Shown here: one piece after another, positions 31,437 to 41,052 of the stretch
Layout: every line of letters starts with the position of its first letter
How positions within the stretch are numbered: the stretch's first letter is position 1
Assembly (NCBI GenBank): GCA_016185365.1
Contig: JACPNP010000018.1
Span: 1 to 64,000 of the forward strand
Length of the DNA stretch: 64,000 nucleotides
Direction: 5' to 3'
Source of the DNA: Terriglobales bacterium
Lineage (GTDB): Bacteria > Acidobacteriota > Terriglobia > Terriglobales > Acidobacteriaceae
Translations under genes and position numbers: made by a program
Notes under the pieces: model-generated
Told to the model about the DNA's origin: nothing
Databases searched by the model: none
What the model saw: the letters and a program-made list of their open reading frames with translations, nothing else

Positions 31437-33557
31437 CTAGGGCGCCGTGGAGGCGGTGGTGTTCTCGGCCAGCCTGCCGGCGGCCTTCACGCCGCTGAGC
31501 CCGTTGGCGTAGCGGGAGATGCCTTTGAACAGGGAATCGGCGATGCGCTGACGGTGGTCTGCGGTCTTGAGCTTCTTCTCATCCGAAGGATTGGAGACGA
31601 AAGAGACCTCGGCCAGGATGCTTGGCATATTGGCGCCGATCAGCACCACGAACGGTGCTTTTTTCACGCCGCGATTTTTCATGCCGGGGTTCTTGTTCGC
31701 CAATCCGGCGAAGAGGGCATGCTGCACGTCCGAGGCGAATTCGGCGGATTCGTCGATCTTCTCTTTCAGCGCGATCTTCTTCACCAGGTCCTGCAGCTCG
31801 AAGACGGATTTCTGCGAGACCGCGTTCTCGCGGGCGGCCACCTCCAGGGCTTCGGCGTTGGAGGTGAAATTGAGGTAGTAGGTCTCGACGCCGCGGGCCT
31901 TGGGATCGTCGCTCGAGTTGGCGTGGATGGAGATGAACAGGTCCGCCTGCTGCTTATTGGCGATGGCGGTGCGCGACTCGAGCGGGATGAAAGTGTCATC
32001 GTCGCGGGTGTAGACCACCTCGGCGCCAAGCTTGCCTTCCAGCAGCTTGCCCAGACGCAGGGCCACGTCCAGCACCAGGTCTTTCTCCATCAAACCATTG
32101 GGGCCGATGGTGCCGGTGTCGTGCCCACCGTGCCCGGCGTCGACCACGATGCGGCCGATCTTGAGGCCCAGGGCGCGGATGAGCGAGCGGTCCCCGTTGG
32201 TGAGCGGCTTGGCCTCTTTGCCCACGCCGGCGTTCTCCGCAGGCGCGGGCTTGCCTTTCTTGGAGGGCTTGGCGGTGCGCGGGGTCACGACCTCGGAGGT
32301 CGGCAGCGAGGTGGGCGCTTCTTTGGACTTACGCTCGAGTTCCTTGTTCAGCGGCGAATCAGCTTCGACCAGTTCTTTGGTCGGGTCGGGCCCGGCCTTG
32401 GCCGTCGTGACCGGCTTGCTCTCCTCTGGCTTTGCCGGCATTGACTTGGTTGGCGCGGTCTCGGCCGGCTTACCGGATTTTTCGTCCGCGACCTGCGTCT
32501 GGCTGGCGGGCTTGCCGCGCACGTCGATGATCAGGCGGTAGGGATTCGGCAGGATGAAGGCCGAGTACTCGGCCAAATTATCCACCTCCAGCACCACGCG
32601 CGCCGAGGTCAGCGTGTACTGGGCCACGCGGATCTTGCGCAGGAAGCCGTCGCCCACGTCAAAGCTCTTGCCTACGAGCTCGGTGGCCAGCTTGGTGTCA
32701 TGCAGGTCGAAGAAGATGCGGTCAGGATCGCCCACGCGGCCGACCTCATACTTCACCTCATCCTCGAGATCGATGGCCACGCGGGTGTAATCCGGCGTGG
32801 ACCAGTGGCGGACGCTGGTCAGCAGCGGCAGCCGCGTGCGAACGGGTGTATCACCCTTGACTGGAGCCGCGATCTCCTTTACCACCTGCGGTGGAGCAGG
32901 CGCTGGCTCCTCGTCGGAATCCGATTCTTCCGGCTCAGGCTTCTTCGGCTCAGGCGCGGATTTCTTTGCGACTTCTTTCTTCTTCGCAGTCTTCTTTCCG
33001 CTCTTGGCGGCTTTTTCCTCGTCGGCGATCTCCTGCAGCGTCTCCTTCGCCTGCTCCGCCAACTCGTGCGACGGATAGCGTTTGATCACCTCCTGAAAGA
33101 CGTCCCTGGCTTTGGCATTGTCATTCAGGTCGTCGTGATAGATCTGGCCGATGGTGAACAGGGCCTCCATGCGATAGCGGCTGCCGGGATACTCGCGGCG
33201 CAGGAACTGATACTGGGCGATGGCGTCGTTGAATGATTTCTGATCATCGAAGCGGCGGCCGTATTCGACCATGAGATCGGCGACGGTGAGCGCGCTGATG
33301 TCGGCGCGGTTGGAGGTGGGCGCGGTGTAATAGACCTTGCGGTAGGCGTCAATGACGCGGGTGTATTCGGCCCTGGTGCGGGCGCGTTCCGGCTTGCCTT
33401 TGAGCGCCTCGCGCAGGCGCTCCGCCTGGTCGAAGTGGCTGCGCGCGATCTGCTTCTTCTGTGCCACCGAGCGCTTCTTCACCGCGAAGGCCGGCGAAGT
33501 CCACAACAGCGCCGGCAGCAGGGCCGTGGCAAGAAGTTTGAGGCGCAGTCTGGTCAT
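31437..33557 (-). CDS. AMIN-domain N-acetylmuramoyl-L-alanine amidase
   Basis: 706 residues. Signal peptide (LLATALLPALLWTSPAFA), then a TPR-like region (about 30-180), Lys/Glu-rich linker, AMIN domain (about 240-345), a Pro/Lys-rich linker and an Amidase_3 catalytic domain from about 470. Zinc ligands: His in VDAGHGGHDTG, Glu in NGLMEKDL, His in SIHANSSDD; the catalytic Glu is in AEVSF. It cleaves the amide bond between muramic acid and the stem peptide, as AmiA/B/C do in daughter-cell separation. The lytic transglycosylase gene follows upstream, so two wall hydrolases are adjacent. Confidence 0.9.
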   Translation of the reverse strand: MTRLRLKLLATALLPALLWTSPAFAVKKRSVAQKKQIARSHFDQAERLREALKGKPERARTRAEYTRVIDAYRKVYYTAPTSNRADISALTVADLMVEYGRRFDDQKSFNDAIAQYQFLRREYPGSRYRMEALFTIGQIYHDDLNDNAKARDVFQEVIKRYPSHELAEQAKETLQEIADEEKAAKSGKKTAKKKEVAKKSAPEPKKPEPEESDSDEEPAPAPPQVVKEIAAPVKGDTPVRTRLPLLTSVRHWSTPDYTRVAIDLEDEVKYEVGRVGDPDRIFFDLHDTKLATELVGKSFDVGDGFLRKIRVAQYTLTSARVVLEVDNLAEYSAFILPNPYRLIIDVRGKPASQTQVADEKSGKPAETAPTKSMPAKPEESKPVTTAKAGPDPTKELVEADSPLNKELERKSKEAPTSLPTSEVVTPRTAKPSKKGKPAPAENAGVGKEAKPLTNGDRSLIRALGLKIGRIVVDAGHGGHDTGTIGPNGLMEKDLVLDVALRLGKLLEGKLGAEVVYTRDDDTFIPLESRTAIANKQQADLFISIHANSSDDPKARGVETYYLNFTSNAEALEVAARENAVSQKSVFELQDLVKKIALKEKIDESAEFASDVQHALFAGLANKNPGMKNRGVKKAPFVVLIGANMPSILAEVSFVSNPSDEKKLKTADHRQRIADSLFKGISRYANGLSGVKAAGRLAENTTASTAP

Positions 33558-33576
33558 CCCGAATACACGGTGGCGC

Positions 33577-34431
33577 TCAATCGTTGGTAAAGACCCGATT
33601 GCCGTCAGCGTCGAAGGTCATGCGGATCGGGTTCGCTCCCGGGACTTTCACCGTCCCGCTGCCGCCGTACAGTTCATTCACCCGTTTGACGTAATTCCGG
33701 GTCTCGCGATAGTTGGGCACGCCGCCGTGGCGCTCCACCGCGCCCTGTCCGGCGTTATAGGCAGCCACTGTAAGGCTCACATCGCCGCCGAAGTTCTCCA
33801 GCAGGTTCTTCAGATGGCGGACGCCGCCGTCCACGTTCTGGGCCGGGTCAAAGGGATTGCGAACTTTGAGATCGCGCGCCGTGGCGGGCATGAGTTGCAT
33901 CAGTCCCAGCGCGCCCTTGCGCGAGACCGCGCGCGGATCGAAGTTGGACTCCACCTTGATGATGGCACGCACCAGGTTCGGGTCAACATTGTGGCGGGTG
34001 GCGGCGTCCAGGATGGCGGCATCCAGTTCCTGCGGCGAAAGGCTGCGAAGGTCGTTGGATGCCTGCGTATCTCTTGCGATCCGGCTGCGGCCCACGGAGT
34101 GCGCGCTCGCATCGGTCTGCGCGGAACGTGCGGCCAGCGCGTTGACCTCGGCTGCGGCGGTGCAGGCGCTGGTCATCGCGCGCCGCGTCGGTGTGGGCAC
34201 GCGCTTCCAGCGCTTCTCCACATTGCTCCAGTACATCAACTGGCGGCGCGGAGTGGAGGCGCACTCGCTTGCTGTCTGAGACTTGGTTGCCGTAGTGTTC
34301 GGCGCGGGAGCGGCTTCATTGTTCACAAAGACCGTGCGTCCCCACTTGTCACGCGTGGCCACGATGTTGTCGCCCGCGAACAGGGGCGCCGCCATCAGCG
34401 CCAGCACTCCGAATTGGATCACGCGACGCAT
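33577..34431 (-). CDS. Lytic transglycosylase (SLT domain)
   Basis: 284 residues from ATG 34431, which opens a signal peptide (VIQFGVLALMAAPLFAGD). The N-terminal part has a DUF4124-like stretch (VATRDKWGRTVFVNNE). The C-terminal ~130 residues are the Slt catalytic domain: LVRAIIKVESNFDPRAVSRKGALGLMQLMPATA with the catalytic Glu in KVESNF, and SLTVAAYNAGQGAV. It cuts peptidoglycan glycan strands with 1,6-anhydro ring formation. The track's 76 extra N-terminal residues run through non-coding sequence. It is encoded just before the amidase gene, 19 nt apart. Confidence 0.9.
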   Translation of the reverse strand: MRRVIQFGVLALMAAPLFAGDNIVATRDKWGRTVFVNNEAAPAPNTTATKSQTASECASTPRRQLMYWSNVEKRWKRVPTPTRRAMTSACTAAAEVNALAARSAQTDASAHSVGRSRIARDTQASNDLRSLSPQELDAAILDAATRHNVDPNLVRAIIKVESNFDPRAVSRKGALGLMQLMPATARDLKVRNPFDPAQNVDGGVRHLKNLLENFGGDVSLTVAAYNAGQGAVERHGGVPNYRETRNYVKRVNELYGGSGTVKVPGANPIRMTFDADGNRVFTND

Positions 34432-34729
34432 GTGGGAAACACACTCTGGCCTAAACGCCACCCTCCCCTTGGTTAGAAGGAACTTAGGCGCCCGGAGTAA
34501 CGCGATTATATGCCAGATTCCAGTCGGGGAGGGCAGGGAATCAGCGGAGGTATCCCCGTTGGGACCGGAAGAAACAGGCATAAAACCCGAGGTTTGCGGC
34601 GGGAAGGGAGGTGGGCGCACCAAGGGGCATGTCCGCGCCTGATCGAGTCTCAGTTTCATTGCTCGATCAGTCGCCTTGTTGCCCGACGATTCCTTGGCGA
34701 TTCCTCGAATGGGCTTTTATGATGAATCC
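34432..34729. other. Divergent intergenic region
   Basis: About 300 bases between the transglycosylase (minus) and MscS (plus) genes. Nothing recognisable is seen; the frames in the track are chance extensions of the neighbouring genes. No repeat or promoter was convincing. Confidence 0.5.
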
Positions 34730-35854
34730 ATGGGTTCCGCGACACTCGACCTTCCGGCCTTGTTCTCCGGGCTTTTACCCGCCGCGATATTGCGCGTCTG
34801 GAGCAATCTGCCGGAATGGCTCTCGCCGATGTTGATCTTTGGCGTCTGCGTGGGCGTGGGACTGTTGCTGGACAGCGTGGGGCTGGCAGTGTTGCGCCGC
34901 CTGGCCAAGCGCACCACGTGGCCGGGGGATGACGTGATCGTGGACTCGCTGCGCCGCTTCCCCCTGGTCTGGATGACTCTGCTCGGAGGCCGCCTGGCGC
35001 TGGAGCGCTCTGACCTTCCACCGCAATTCGAAAAGATCTCGACCGTGTGGCTTCCGGTGCTGGGCATTTTTGCCGTGACCATCTTTGTCGCCCGCGCCGC
35101 CGGGGGATTGGTCGGACTTTATTCCGGCAAGGCCGAGGGATTGCTGCCGGCCACCAGCATCTTCCGCAACCTGGCCCGGATCGTGATCTACCTGCTGGGT
35201 TTCACCATGATGCTGCAGGCGATGGGCATCGCAGTGACACCACTGCTCACGGCGTTCGGCGTCGGTGGTCTGGCTGTGGCACTGGCGTTGCAGGACACGT
35301 TCGGCAACCTGTTCGCAGGACTGCACATCCTGGCCAGCCGCCAAGTGCAGCCCGGCGATTACATCAAGCTCTCCAGCGGCGAAGAGGGGTATGTGGAGGA
35401 CATCCGCTGGCGCAACACCACCATCCGCGCGCTGCAGAACAACATGTTCATCATCCCCAATTCAAAGTTGGCCGGGAGCATCATCACTAATTTCGACCAG
35501 CCAGACCCGCAGCTGCTGTTCGGCGTCGAGCTGGGCGTGGCGTATGACAGCGACCTGGAAAAAGTGGAGCGCGTGACTGTGGAAGTGGCGCGCGCAGTGT
35601 TGCAGTCTGTGCCCGGCGGAGTGAAAGACTTTGAGCCCAACGTCCGATACCACACCTTCGGGCCTTCCAGCATCAACTTCACCGTCACGCTGCGGGCCCA
35701 TCTTTTTGCGGACCAGTTCCGCCTCAAGCATGAGTTCGTGAAGCGGTTGCAGAAGCGGTATCAGGCGGAGGGCATCGAGATCCCGCTGCCCAGCCGCACG
35801 GTGATCGTGAAACCGGAGTCCACGGCGGAGATCAAGCCGGCGCGGGAAGAATAG
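34730..35854 (+). CDS. MscS-family mechanosensitive channel
   Basis: About 374 residues. Four hydrophobic segments in the N-terminal half, then the pore helix FGVGGLAVALALQDTFGNLFAGLHIL with the family's Gly/Ala pattern, then the beta domain (VQPGDYIKLSSGEEGYVEDIRWRNTTIRALQNNMFIIPNSKLA) and the alpha/beta end. It would open at high membrane tension, releasing solutes after osmotic downshock. I prefer ATG 34730 (MGSATLDLP) to the track's 34676. The gene is followed at once by REP-like palindromes. Confidence 0.9.
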   Translation: MGSATLDLPALFSGLLPAAILRVWSNLPEWLSPMLIFGVCVGVGLLLDSVGLAVLRRLAKRTTWPGDDVIVDSLRRFPLVWMTLLGGRLALERSDLPPQFEKISTVWLPVLGIFAVTIFVARAAGGLVGLYSGKAEGLLPATSIFRNLARIVIYLLGFTMMLQAMGIAVTPLLTAFGVGGLAVALALQDTFGNLFAGLHILASRQVQPGDYIKLSSGEEGYVEDIRWRNTTIRALQNNMFIIPNSKLAGSIITNFDQPDPQLLFGVELGVAYDSDLEKVERVTVEVARAVLQSVPGGVKDFEPNVRYHTFGPSSINFTVTLRAHLFADQFRLKHEFVKRLQKRYQAEGIEIPLPSRTVIVKPESTAEIKPAREE

Positions 35855-35860
35855 TCAGTC

Positions 35861-36114
35861 GTCCCTACGGGACTTGATCGCTTCGTCCAGCCTTCCCAGC
35901 GCTGGGCTAATGGGACATCGCCCCTGGCGGGGCGAATCTCCTCGATAGATCCTTACGTTCTCGGAAGAATTGATATCGCCCCGCCTCTAGGTCCCCGTTC
36001 CGGAAGACAGTCCTCTCATCGGCCACATCCGCCGTCCCGCAGGGACGGCATTTCATTAGCCCAGCGCTTCAGCGCTGGGTACGCGGCCCATCACATCCCA
36101 GTCCCGCAAGGGAC
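35861..36114. repeat. REP-like palindrome cassette, copy 2
   Basis: Between MscS and alaS lie GTCCCTACGGGAC (35861-35873), CCCAGCGCTGGG (35895-35906), TCGCCCCTGGCGGGGCGA (35918-35935), CCGTCCCGCAGGGACGG (36032-36048), CCCAGCGCTTCAGCGCTGGG (about 36060-36079) and GTCCCGCAAGGGAC (36101-36114). In reverse complement the order and spacers (ATGGGCCGCGTAC between the GTCCC and CCCAGC modules, CCCATTAG between the others) match copy 1 at 19-206. The cassette lies at the convergent 3' ends of two genes. Confidence 0.85.
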
Positions 36115-36125
36115 GAATGAATCCT

Positions 36126-38849
36126 TCAACCCTGCATGAGCGAATGTACCGCTTCCGGTACCTCCCGCAGCGCGCGGTCCAAGGAGGACACGTCTTTGCC
36201 GCCGGCTTCGGCCAGGTCAGGACGTCCGCCGCCCTTGCCGCCTACTTTTCCCGCGATCAATCCGACGAGTTTCCCCGCGGAGACGCGCGCGGTCAGGTCC
36301 TTGGTGACGCCGCAGATGAGCGCTACTTTTTTCTCGTCCTCGTCCTGCACCACTGAGCCGAGGACCACCACGCCGGAGCCGAGCTTGGTGCGCAAGTTGT
36401 CCACCAGCGTGCGCATCTGGTCGCGGGCGGTGTTATCCGGCACGCGCTGGGCCAGCACTTTGATTCCGTCCACTTCCTGCACGTGCTCCGCCGCGGCCGA
36501 GACCGAGGCCGACGCGCTCTTCATGCGCATCTGCTCCAGCTCGCGCTGCAGGCGCTTGATCTGTTCTTCCTTGGCCTCGAACTCGCGGCGCAAAGCGTCA
36601 GCCGCGGGTTCCTCGTGCGAACCGGTGACGATGCCCAGATTGCGGGCCGCGCTCTCCAGCGCGTGGTCCATGCGGAAGTGACGGAGCGACCCCTCGCCGC
36701 TGAGCGCCTCCACGCGGCGCACGCCGCTGGAGACGCTGGACTCATGCAGCAGCTTCACCAGCCCGATCTCGCCGGTGGCGGCGGTATGCGTGCCGCCGCA
36801 GAGCTCGGTGGAGAAGTCTCCGATCTTGATCACGCGCACCCGGTCGCCGTATTTTTCGCCGAACAGCGCCATGGCCTTGTACTCGTTCACGGCCACGTCG
36901 ATGGGGACGTCGTTGATGACCTCCACGTCCTCGTTCTTCAACACCTGCTTGTTCACCAGGTCCTCGATGTCCTGCAGCTCTTCGTCGGCGACCCCGGTGA
37001 AGTGGCTGAAGTCGAAACGCAGATGGCGGGGGTCCACCAGCGAGCCGGCCTGCTTCACGTGCTTGCCCAGCACCTCGCGCAGCGCGGCGTGCAGCAGATG
37101 GGTGGCGGTGTGGTTGCGCATGATGGCGGCGCGGACCTCGCCGTCCACCGCCGCCTCGATCTTCATGCCGATGGCCAGCGGCTGCCGCGCCTGCACCTTG
37201 TGGGCGCGCACGCCCTGTACCGGCATCACGCAGCCGGTGACTTTGGCGATCACGTTCTGCGAACTGTCATAGAACCAGCCCACGTCGCCGACCTGGCCGC
37301 CGGAGTCGGCGTAGAAGGGGGTGAAGTCGAGCACGACCTCGCCGGATTCCCCGGCGCGCAGCTCGCGCACGGTCAGTCCGTCCTTGACGATGGCCAGCAC
37401 CGCGCAGCCGCGCGAGCGCAGCTGGTTGTAGCCCTCGAACAATGTCTTTGAGATCTCGCGATAGACCGGACTGGCCGCGGCCTTGGCCGCGCCCTTCCAG
37501 GAGGCGCGGGCCTTCTCCCGCTGCTGCTCCATGGCGTGGTCGAAGCCGGACTGGTCGAACTCGATGCCGGCGTCGCGCGCGGCGTCGGTCATGAAGTCCA
37601 GTGGCAGGCCGAAGGTGTCGTAGAGCTTGAAACACTCGGTGCCGGGAAGTTTACCGCCGCTCTTTTGAGTGTCCGAGATCAACTCATCCAGCTTGGCAAG
37701 GCCGAGACTGAGTGTATTCGCAAAACGCGCCTCTTCGGTCTCTACAACTCTCGCGACACGATCTGCGGTTTCGATCAACTCCGGGTACGCATCCTTGAAC
37801 AGGTCACGCACAGCGAAGACCATCTGATGCATGAACGGCTTTTCCTGGCCGAGCAGGCGGCCGTGGCGGATGCCGCGGCGCAGGATCTTGCGCAGAACAT
37901 AACCGCGGCCCTCGTTCGAGGGCAGCACGCCATCGGAGATGAGGAAGGTGACCGCGCGAGCGTGATCGGCGATCACACGCAGCGAGGCCGCGCCGCGCGC
38001 GCCGCTCTCCGCCTTCATCTCTTTCGCGTAATCCACTCCGGTCAGCTCGGCGGCGCGCTTCATCAGCGGTGTGAACAGATCGGTCTCGTAGTTTGAGATC
38101 TTGCCTTGCAACACCGCTGCCAGGCGCTCGAGTCCCATGCCTGTGTCCACGCAGGGCGCGGGCAGGGGCGTGAGCTGGCCGCTGGAATCGCGGTCGAATT
38201 GCATGAAAACCAGGTTCCAGATCTCAACGTAGCGGCCGCAGTCGCAGGGGAATTTGCAATCGGCGTGGCCTTCGCCGGAAGCGGCGGCTCCCATGTCGTA
38301 ATGCAGCTCGCTGCACGGGCCGCAGGGGCCGGTGTCACCCATGGCCCAGAAGTTGTCCTTCATCCCCATGGCGAAGACACGTTCTTCGGGCACGCCCACT
38401 TCGAGCCAGTATTTCTCCGCCTCTTCGTCGCGAGGGACCGCGCCCTCGCCCTGGAATATCGTGGCGTAAAGCTTGCTCTTATCGATACCGAACCATTCCT
38501 TCGATGTGATCAGTTCCCAGGCGAAGCGGATGGCGTCCTGCTTGAAGTAATCGCCGAAGCTGAAGTTGCCCAGCATCTCGAAAAAGGTGTGATGGCGGTG
38601 GGTGAAGCCCACGTTCTCCAGGTCATTATGCTTGCCGCCGGCGCGGACACACTTCTGCGAGGTGGTGGCGCGGTCGTACTCGCGCTTCTCCACACCGAGG
38701 AAGACGTCCTTGAACTGGTTCATACCCGCGTTGGTGAAGAGCAACGTGGGGTCGTTGACCGGGACCAGCGAGGAGGAGTGCACGCGGCGGTGTCCCTGCT
38801 GCTCGAAATAGGCAAGGAACTTCTCGCGGATCTCAGGACCGGTCAGCAT
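36126..38849 (-). CDS. alaS: Alanyl-tRNA synthetase
   Basis: 907 residues, somewhat longer than E. coli AlaRS (876). The class II catalytic core (about 1-260) includes [20 protein letters not shown] and [12 protein letters not shown]; the editing domain has [16 protein letters not shown] and [15 protein letters not shown] (zinc ligands); a coiled C-Ala region follows. It charges tRNA-Ala and clears mischarged Ser/Gly. It appears monocistronic, with recX upstream on the same strand but about 180 bases away. Confidence 0.97.
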   Translation of the reverse strand: MLTGPEIREKFLAYFEQQGHRRVHSSSLVPVNDPTLLFTNAGMNQFKDVFLGVEKREYDRATTSQKCVRAGGKHNDLENVGFTHRHHTFFEMLGNFSFGDYFKQDAIRFAWELITSKEWFGIDKSKLYATIFQGEGAVPRDEEAEKYWLEVGVPEERVFAMGMKDNFWAMGDTGPCGPCSELHYDMGAAASGEGHADCKFPCDCGRYVEIWNLVFMQFDRDSSGQLTPLPAPCVDTGMGLERLAAVLQGKISNYETDLFTPLMKRAAELTGVDYAKEMKAESGARGAASLRVIADHARAVTFLISDGVLPSNEGRGYVLRKILRRGIRHGRLLGQEKPFMHQMVFAVRDLFKDAYPELIETADRVARVVETEEARFANTLSLGLAKLDELISDTQKSGGKLPGTECFKLYDTFGLPLDFMTDAARDAGIEFDQSGFDHAMEQQREKARASWKGAAKAAASPVYREISKTLFEGYNQLRSRGCAVLAIVKDGLTVRELRAGESGEVVLDFTPFYADSGGQVGDVGWFYDSSQNVIAKVTGCVMPVQGVRAHKVQARQPLAIGMKIEAAVDGEVRAAIMRNHTATHLLHAALREVLGKHVKQAGSLVDPRHLRFDFSHFTGVADEELQDIEDLVNKQVLKNEDVEVINDVPIDVAVNEYKAMALFGEKYGDRVRVIKIGDFSTELCGGTHTAATGEIGLVKLLHESSVSSGVRRVEALSGEGSLRHFRMDHALESAARNLGIVTGSHEEPAADALRREFEAKEEQIKRLQRELEQMRMKSASASVSAAAEHVQEVDGIKVLAQRVPDNTARDQMRTLVDNLRTKLGSGVVVLGSVVQDEDEKKVALICGVTKDLTARVSAGKLVGLIAGKVGGKGGGRPDLAEAGGKDVSSLDRALREVPEAVHSLMQG

Positions 38850-38879
38850 AGGCGTGGAAAGGATTGATTTTAGCAGGTG

Positions 38880-39020
38880 AGGGTTTATTCACCGCGGAGA
38901 CGCGGAGGCACGGAGAAAAACCAAAGCTAAGTGATAACCGCGGATCAGATCGGATAAGGACGGATCATTCTTTTTCAAAAAATCTGTGAGTATCCGTGAA
39001 ATCCGTGGCTGATGCTTGGC
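38880..39020. repeat. Degenerate intergenic repeat stretch
   Basis: The gap between alaS and recX holds CACCGCGGAGACGCGGAGG..., CCGCGGATCAGATCGGATAAG... and ...GTGAAATCCGTGGCTGA. Related words occur at 6660-6700, at 29210-29235 and before ribH, so this is a dispersed low-complexity repeat type. No gene is seen. Confidence 0.5.
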
Positions 39021-39026
39021 CTTACC

Positions 39027-39617
39027 TCAGTCCGCATCTTCACGCTTCGCTGGTTCGATAGCCTCTTCTTCCAGCACACTCAACACCTCTTCCTCCACGT
39101 CCCACTTCTTCAGGATATTGAATATCGTTCCGGTACGGAAGCCGGCGCGGGCCAGCATGCGGAAGATGCGCGCGGTGTCTTTCTGGGACTGCTTGCGGCC
39201 GGCGGCATCGTCGCGGCGAGCCTTGGCGGGCGGCTTCACCCGCTTGCGCTTTAGGTATTCGCGGGCAAGTTTTTCCTCGTCGGTATCGGCGTAGGCCGCG
39301 CCCACGGACTTTTCGATCACATCGCCGTGCACGCCTTTGACCTTGAGATCGGTGACCACGCGCTGGCGGCCCAGCTTCTGACCTTCTTTGCGGAAGGTGG
39401 CGTACATCTCGGCGAAGCGCGAATCATTCAGGTATTTATGGTCTTTCAGCCGCTGGACGACGCTCTCGATGGCGGCATCACGGTCCCCGGCGACGTTCTT
39501 TTGCCGCAGCAGGCGCTTCATCTCCGCGACCGAGCGCATCCTTCGGCCCAGCGCCTCGACGGCGTACTCGTACAACGACTCCGGGTCATACGTCTTTTTG
39601 GAACGGGGGAACGCCAT
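39027..39617 (-). CDS. recX: RecX-like regulatory protein
   Basis: 196 residues from ATG 39617 (MAFPRSKKTYDPESLYEYAVEALGRR). Three RecX-type helical repeats follow: SVAEMKRLLRQKN...VVQRLKDHKYLNDSRFAEMYATFR, then GRQRVVTDLKVKGVHGDVIEKSV, then RIFRMLARAGFRTGTIFNIL. RecX restrains RecA filaments. recA is not adjacent. The track's 20 extra residues precede the true start and match no RecX. Confidence 0.88.
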   Translation of the reverse strand: MAFPRSKKTYDPESLYEYAVEALGRRMRSVAEMKRLLRQKNVAGDRDAAIESVVQRLKDHKYLNDSRFAEMYATFRKEGQKLGRQRVVTDLKVKGVHGDVIEKSVGAAYADTDEEKLAREYLKRKRVKPPAKARRDDAAGRKQSQKDTARIFRMLARAGFRTGTIFNILKKWDVEEEVLSVLEEEAIEPAKREDAD

Positions 39618-39745
39618 GGCTGTTTCAAGATACCGTGTTTCCGCAATTTGCGGGCAGGGTGGGCGATGCCACCGCACCCGAATATTCCCTGCACAAAACC
39701 CGCGTTATTGATGCCCGTTACAAGAGTCAGGATGAGGCAACATCA

Positions 39746-39822
39746 GCCCGAAGGGCGTTTGAAAATAGCCCGGCACAAAGTGCCGGGGAAAGGAGGCTTG
39801 ATCATCTGAGTCCCGCAGGGAC
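39746..39822. repeat. REP-like palindromes, left of RAYT gene
   Basis: GCCCGAAGGGC (39746-39756), CCGGCACAAAGTGCCGG (39770-39786) and GTCCCGCAGGGAC (39810-39822). The last ends 8 bases from the transposase stop codon. CCGGCAC and GTCCC palindromes both recur to the right of the gene. Confidence 0.8.
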
Positions 39823-39829
39823 GGCTGAA

Positions 39830-40261
39830 TCAATCTTTCTGTATTTCCATTCCGTGACGTTTCAGGAACAGTTCCCATTCCGCGGAAAAATCGCGCCGCT
39901 GGTGGTGGGCCTGCTGATTTTGGATATACCGGATCGTAGCCGGTAGTTGCGCTATCCCGATGGAGAACGCGCCGTAAGTCTCCTGCCAGGCAAAGAGCCT
40001 TCGTTCACTTTGGTCATTCATCCACTTGGACGACCCGGCCTTGATCAGTTGAACTGCCTTCGCCAAGGGCATCGTGGCCGGCAATGAAAGAAGTGTATGG
40101 GCGTGATCGGCCACGCCACCGACCGCCAACGCCTTGAAGCCGTTCTTGCGGGCAATCCCTCCCATGAAGGCCCAAAGGCGCGGTTCCATATGTGACGGGA
40201 TCAAAGGCAGACGCCCTTTGGTCGAAAATACGACGTGCACCAGCAGGCAAACGTATGACAT
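39830..40261 (-). CDS. RAYT: REP-associated IS200-like transposase
   Basis: 143 residues, the Y1/IS200-like HUH fold: LLVHVVFSTKGRLPLI at the N-terminus, the two-histidine metal motif in VADHAHTLLSLP, a Tyr nucleophile candidate in AWQETYGAFSIG, then YIQNQQAHHQRRDFSAEWELFLKRHGMEI. This C-terminal pattern (Q..HH....F..E) is typical of REP-associated tyrosine transposases. Palindromic REP-like units flank it on both sides within 100 nt. The known partners cleave single-stranded REP hairpins. All motifs are intact, so it could be active. Single copy in the window. Confidence 0.85.
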   Translation of the reverse strand: MSYVCLLVHVVFSTKGRLPLIPSHMEPRLWAFMGGIARKNGFKALAVGGVADHAHTLLSLPATMPLAKAVQLIKAGSSKWMNDQSERRLFAWQETYGAFSIGIAQLPATIRYIQNQQAHHQRRDFSAEWELFLKRHGMEIQKD

Positions 40262-40343
40262 ACCGGCGAGCCTAGATCAATCTGCAGGTTGATCCGCAAG
40301 AAAGTGATTCTTGTTCCGGAATCAGAACAGGGCTGGTTCAGTC

Positions 40344-40420
40344 GTCCCGACGGGACTCCATGATCGTGATCGGTCCGGACCCGGCACTTCCGTGCCGGGC
40401 TATTGTCAGTCGCCCTGCGG
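40344..40420. repeat. REP-like palindromes, right of RAYT gene
   Basis: GTCCCGACGGGAC (40344-40356), CCCGGCACTTCCGTGCCGGG (about 40379-40399) and GCCCTGCGGGC (about 40412-40422). The same two module types occur on the left of the gene, in mirrored order. Confidence 0.8.
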
Positions 40421-40483
40421 GCTCATCGAACCGAAACAACTTGCGTCTTGGGAATTTTGCTGATTCCGAATGGATGAGAGGAA

Positions 40484-40990
40484 TCAAGGCTGCTGCGCTT
40501 CCTCGGTATCGATGTTGGGGAATGACTTCATGACCAATTCGCGTTCACGCGACGACGATTTACCTTTTGCATTCACGCGGTGCTCGGTCAGCGTGCCGCG
40601 GATAAGGATGAACCCTTCGTCGCCTGATTTCACTTTCTCGTCGCGCTCGACCTTGCCTTTGAATTCATACCAAATGCCGTGGATGGTCTTGGTGTCGAAC
40701 TTTAACTTGTTACCTTCCAGCGTGCCGGACTTGATGAAGTGATCGAGCACCTTGCCCTGGTCGCTCTCATCGCTGCCCAGACGGCTGACGAATCCGCTCA
40801 CCGTGAATGGCTTTGACCAGTCGGTATCGGGCCCGGGCGCGGGGTCGAGTGTGAGCTGGACGAACTCGCCTTCTTGCGTGAATGAATACATACCGGAGAT
40901 ATCGCCGGAGATTGCAGCCATGTTCTGCGCCGCTAATGCCGTGACCGCGAGAATGATGGGGATAAAGCGCACGAAGAAAGAAGGACGCAT
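40484..40990 (-). CDS. Secreted hypothetical protein
   Basis: 168 residues with a signal peptide (FVRFIPIILAVTALAAQNMA). The mature part is beta-rich (ISGMYSFTQEGEFVQLTLDPAPG, IHGIWYEFKGKVERDEK, FILIRGTLTEHRV), perhaps a single calycin-like barrel; this is a guess from the strand pattern. The C-terminus is charged. No family recognised. Divergent from the TonB gene, with about 60 bases between their starts. Confidence 0.65.
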   Translation of the reverse strand: MRPSFFVRFIPIILAVTALAAQNMAAISGDISGMYSFTQEGEFVQLTLDPAPGPDTDWSKPFTVSGFVSRLGSDESDQGKVLDHFIKSGTLEGNKLKFDTKTIHGIWYEFKGKVERDEKVKSGDEGFILIRGTLTEHRVNAKGKSSSRERELVMKSFPNIDTEEAQQP

Positions 40991-41052
40991 AAGGTGGCCC
41001 GCCGACTTCAGAGTACATCGAAGATATAATCAGGGAAAGCGCGTCCTGCCTC

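Noticed and set aside
33352-34476. 374-residue plus-strand ORF over the transglycosylase
   Set aside because: Antisense shadow of the amidase and transglycosylase genes, which have signal peptides and active-site motifs on the minus strand.
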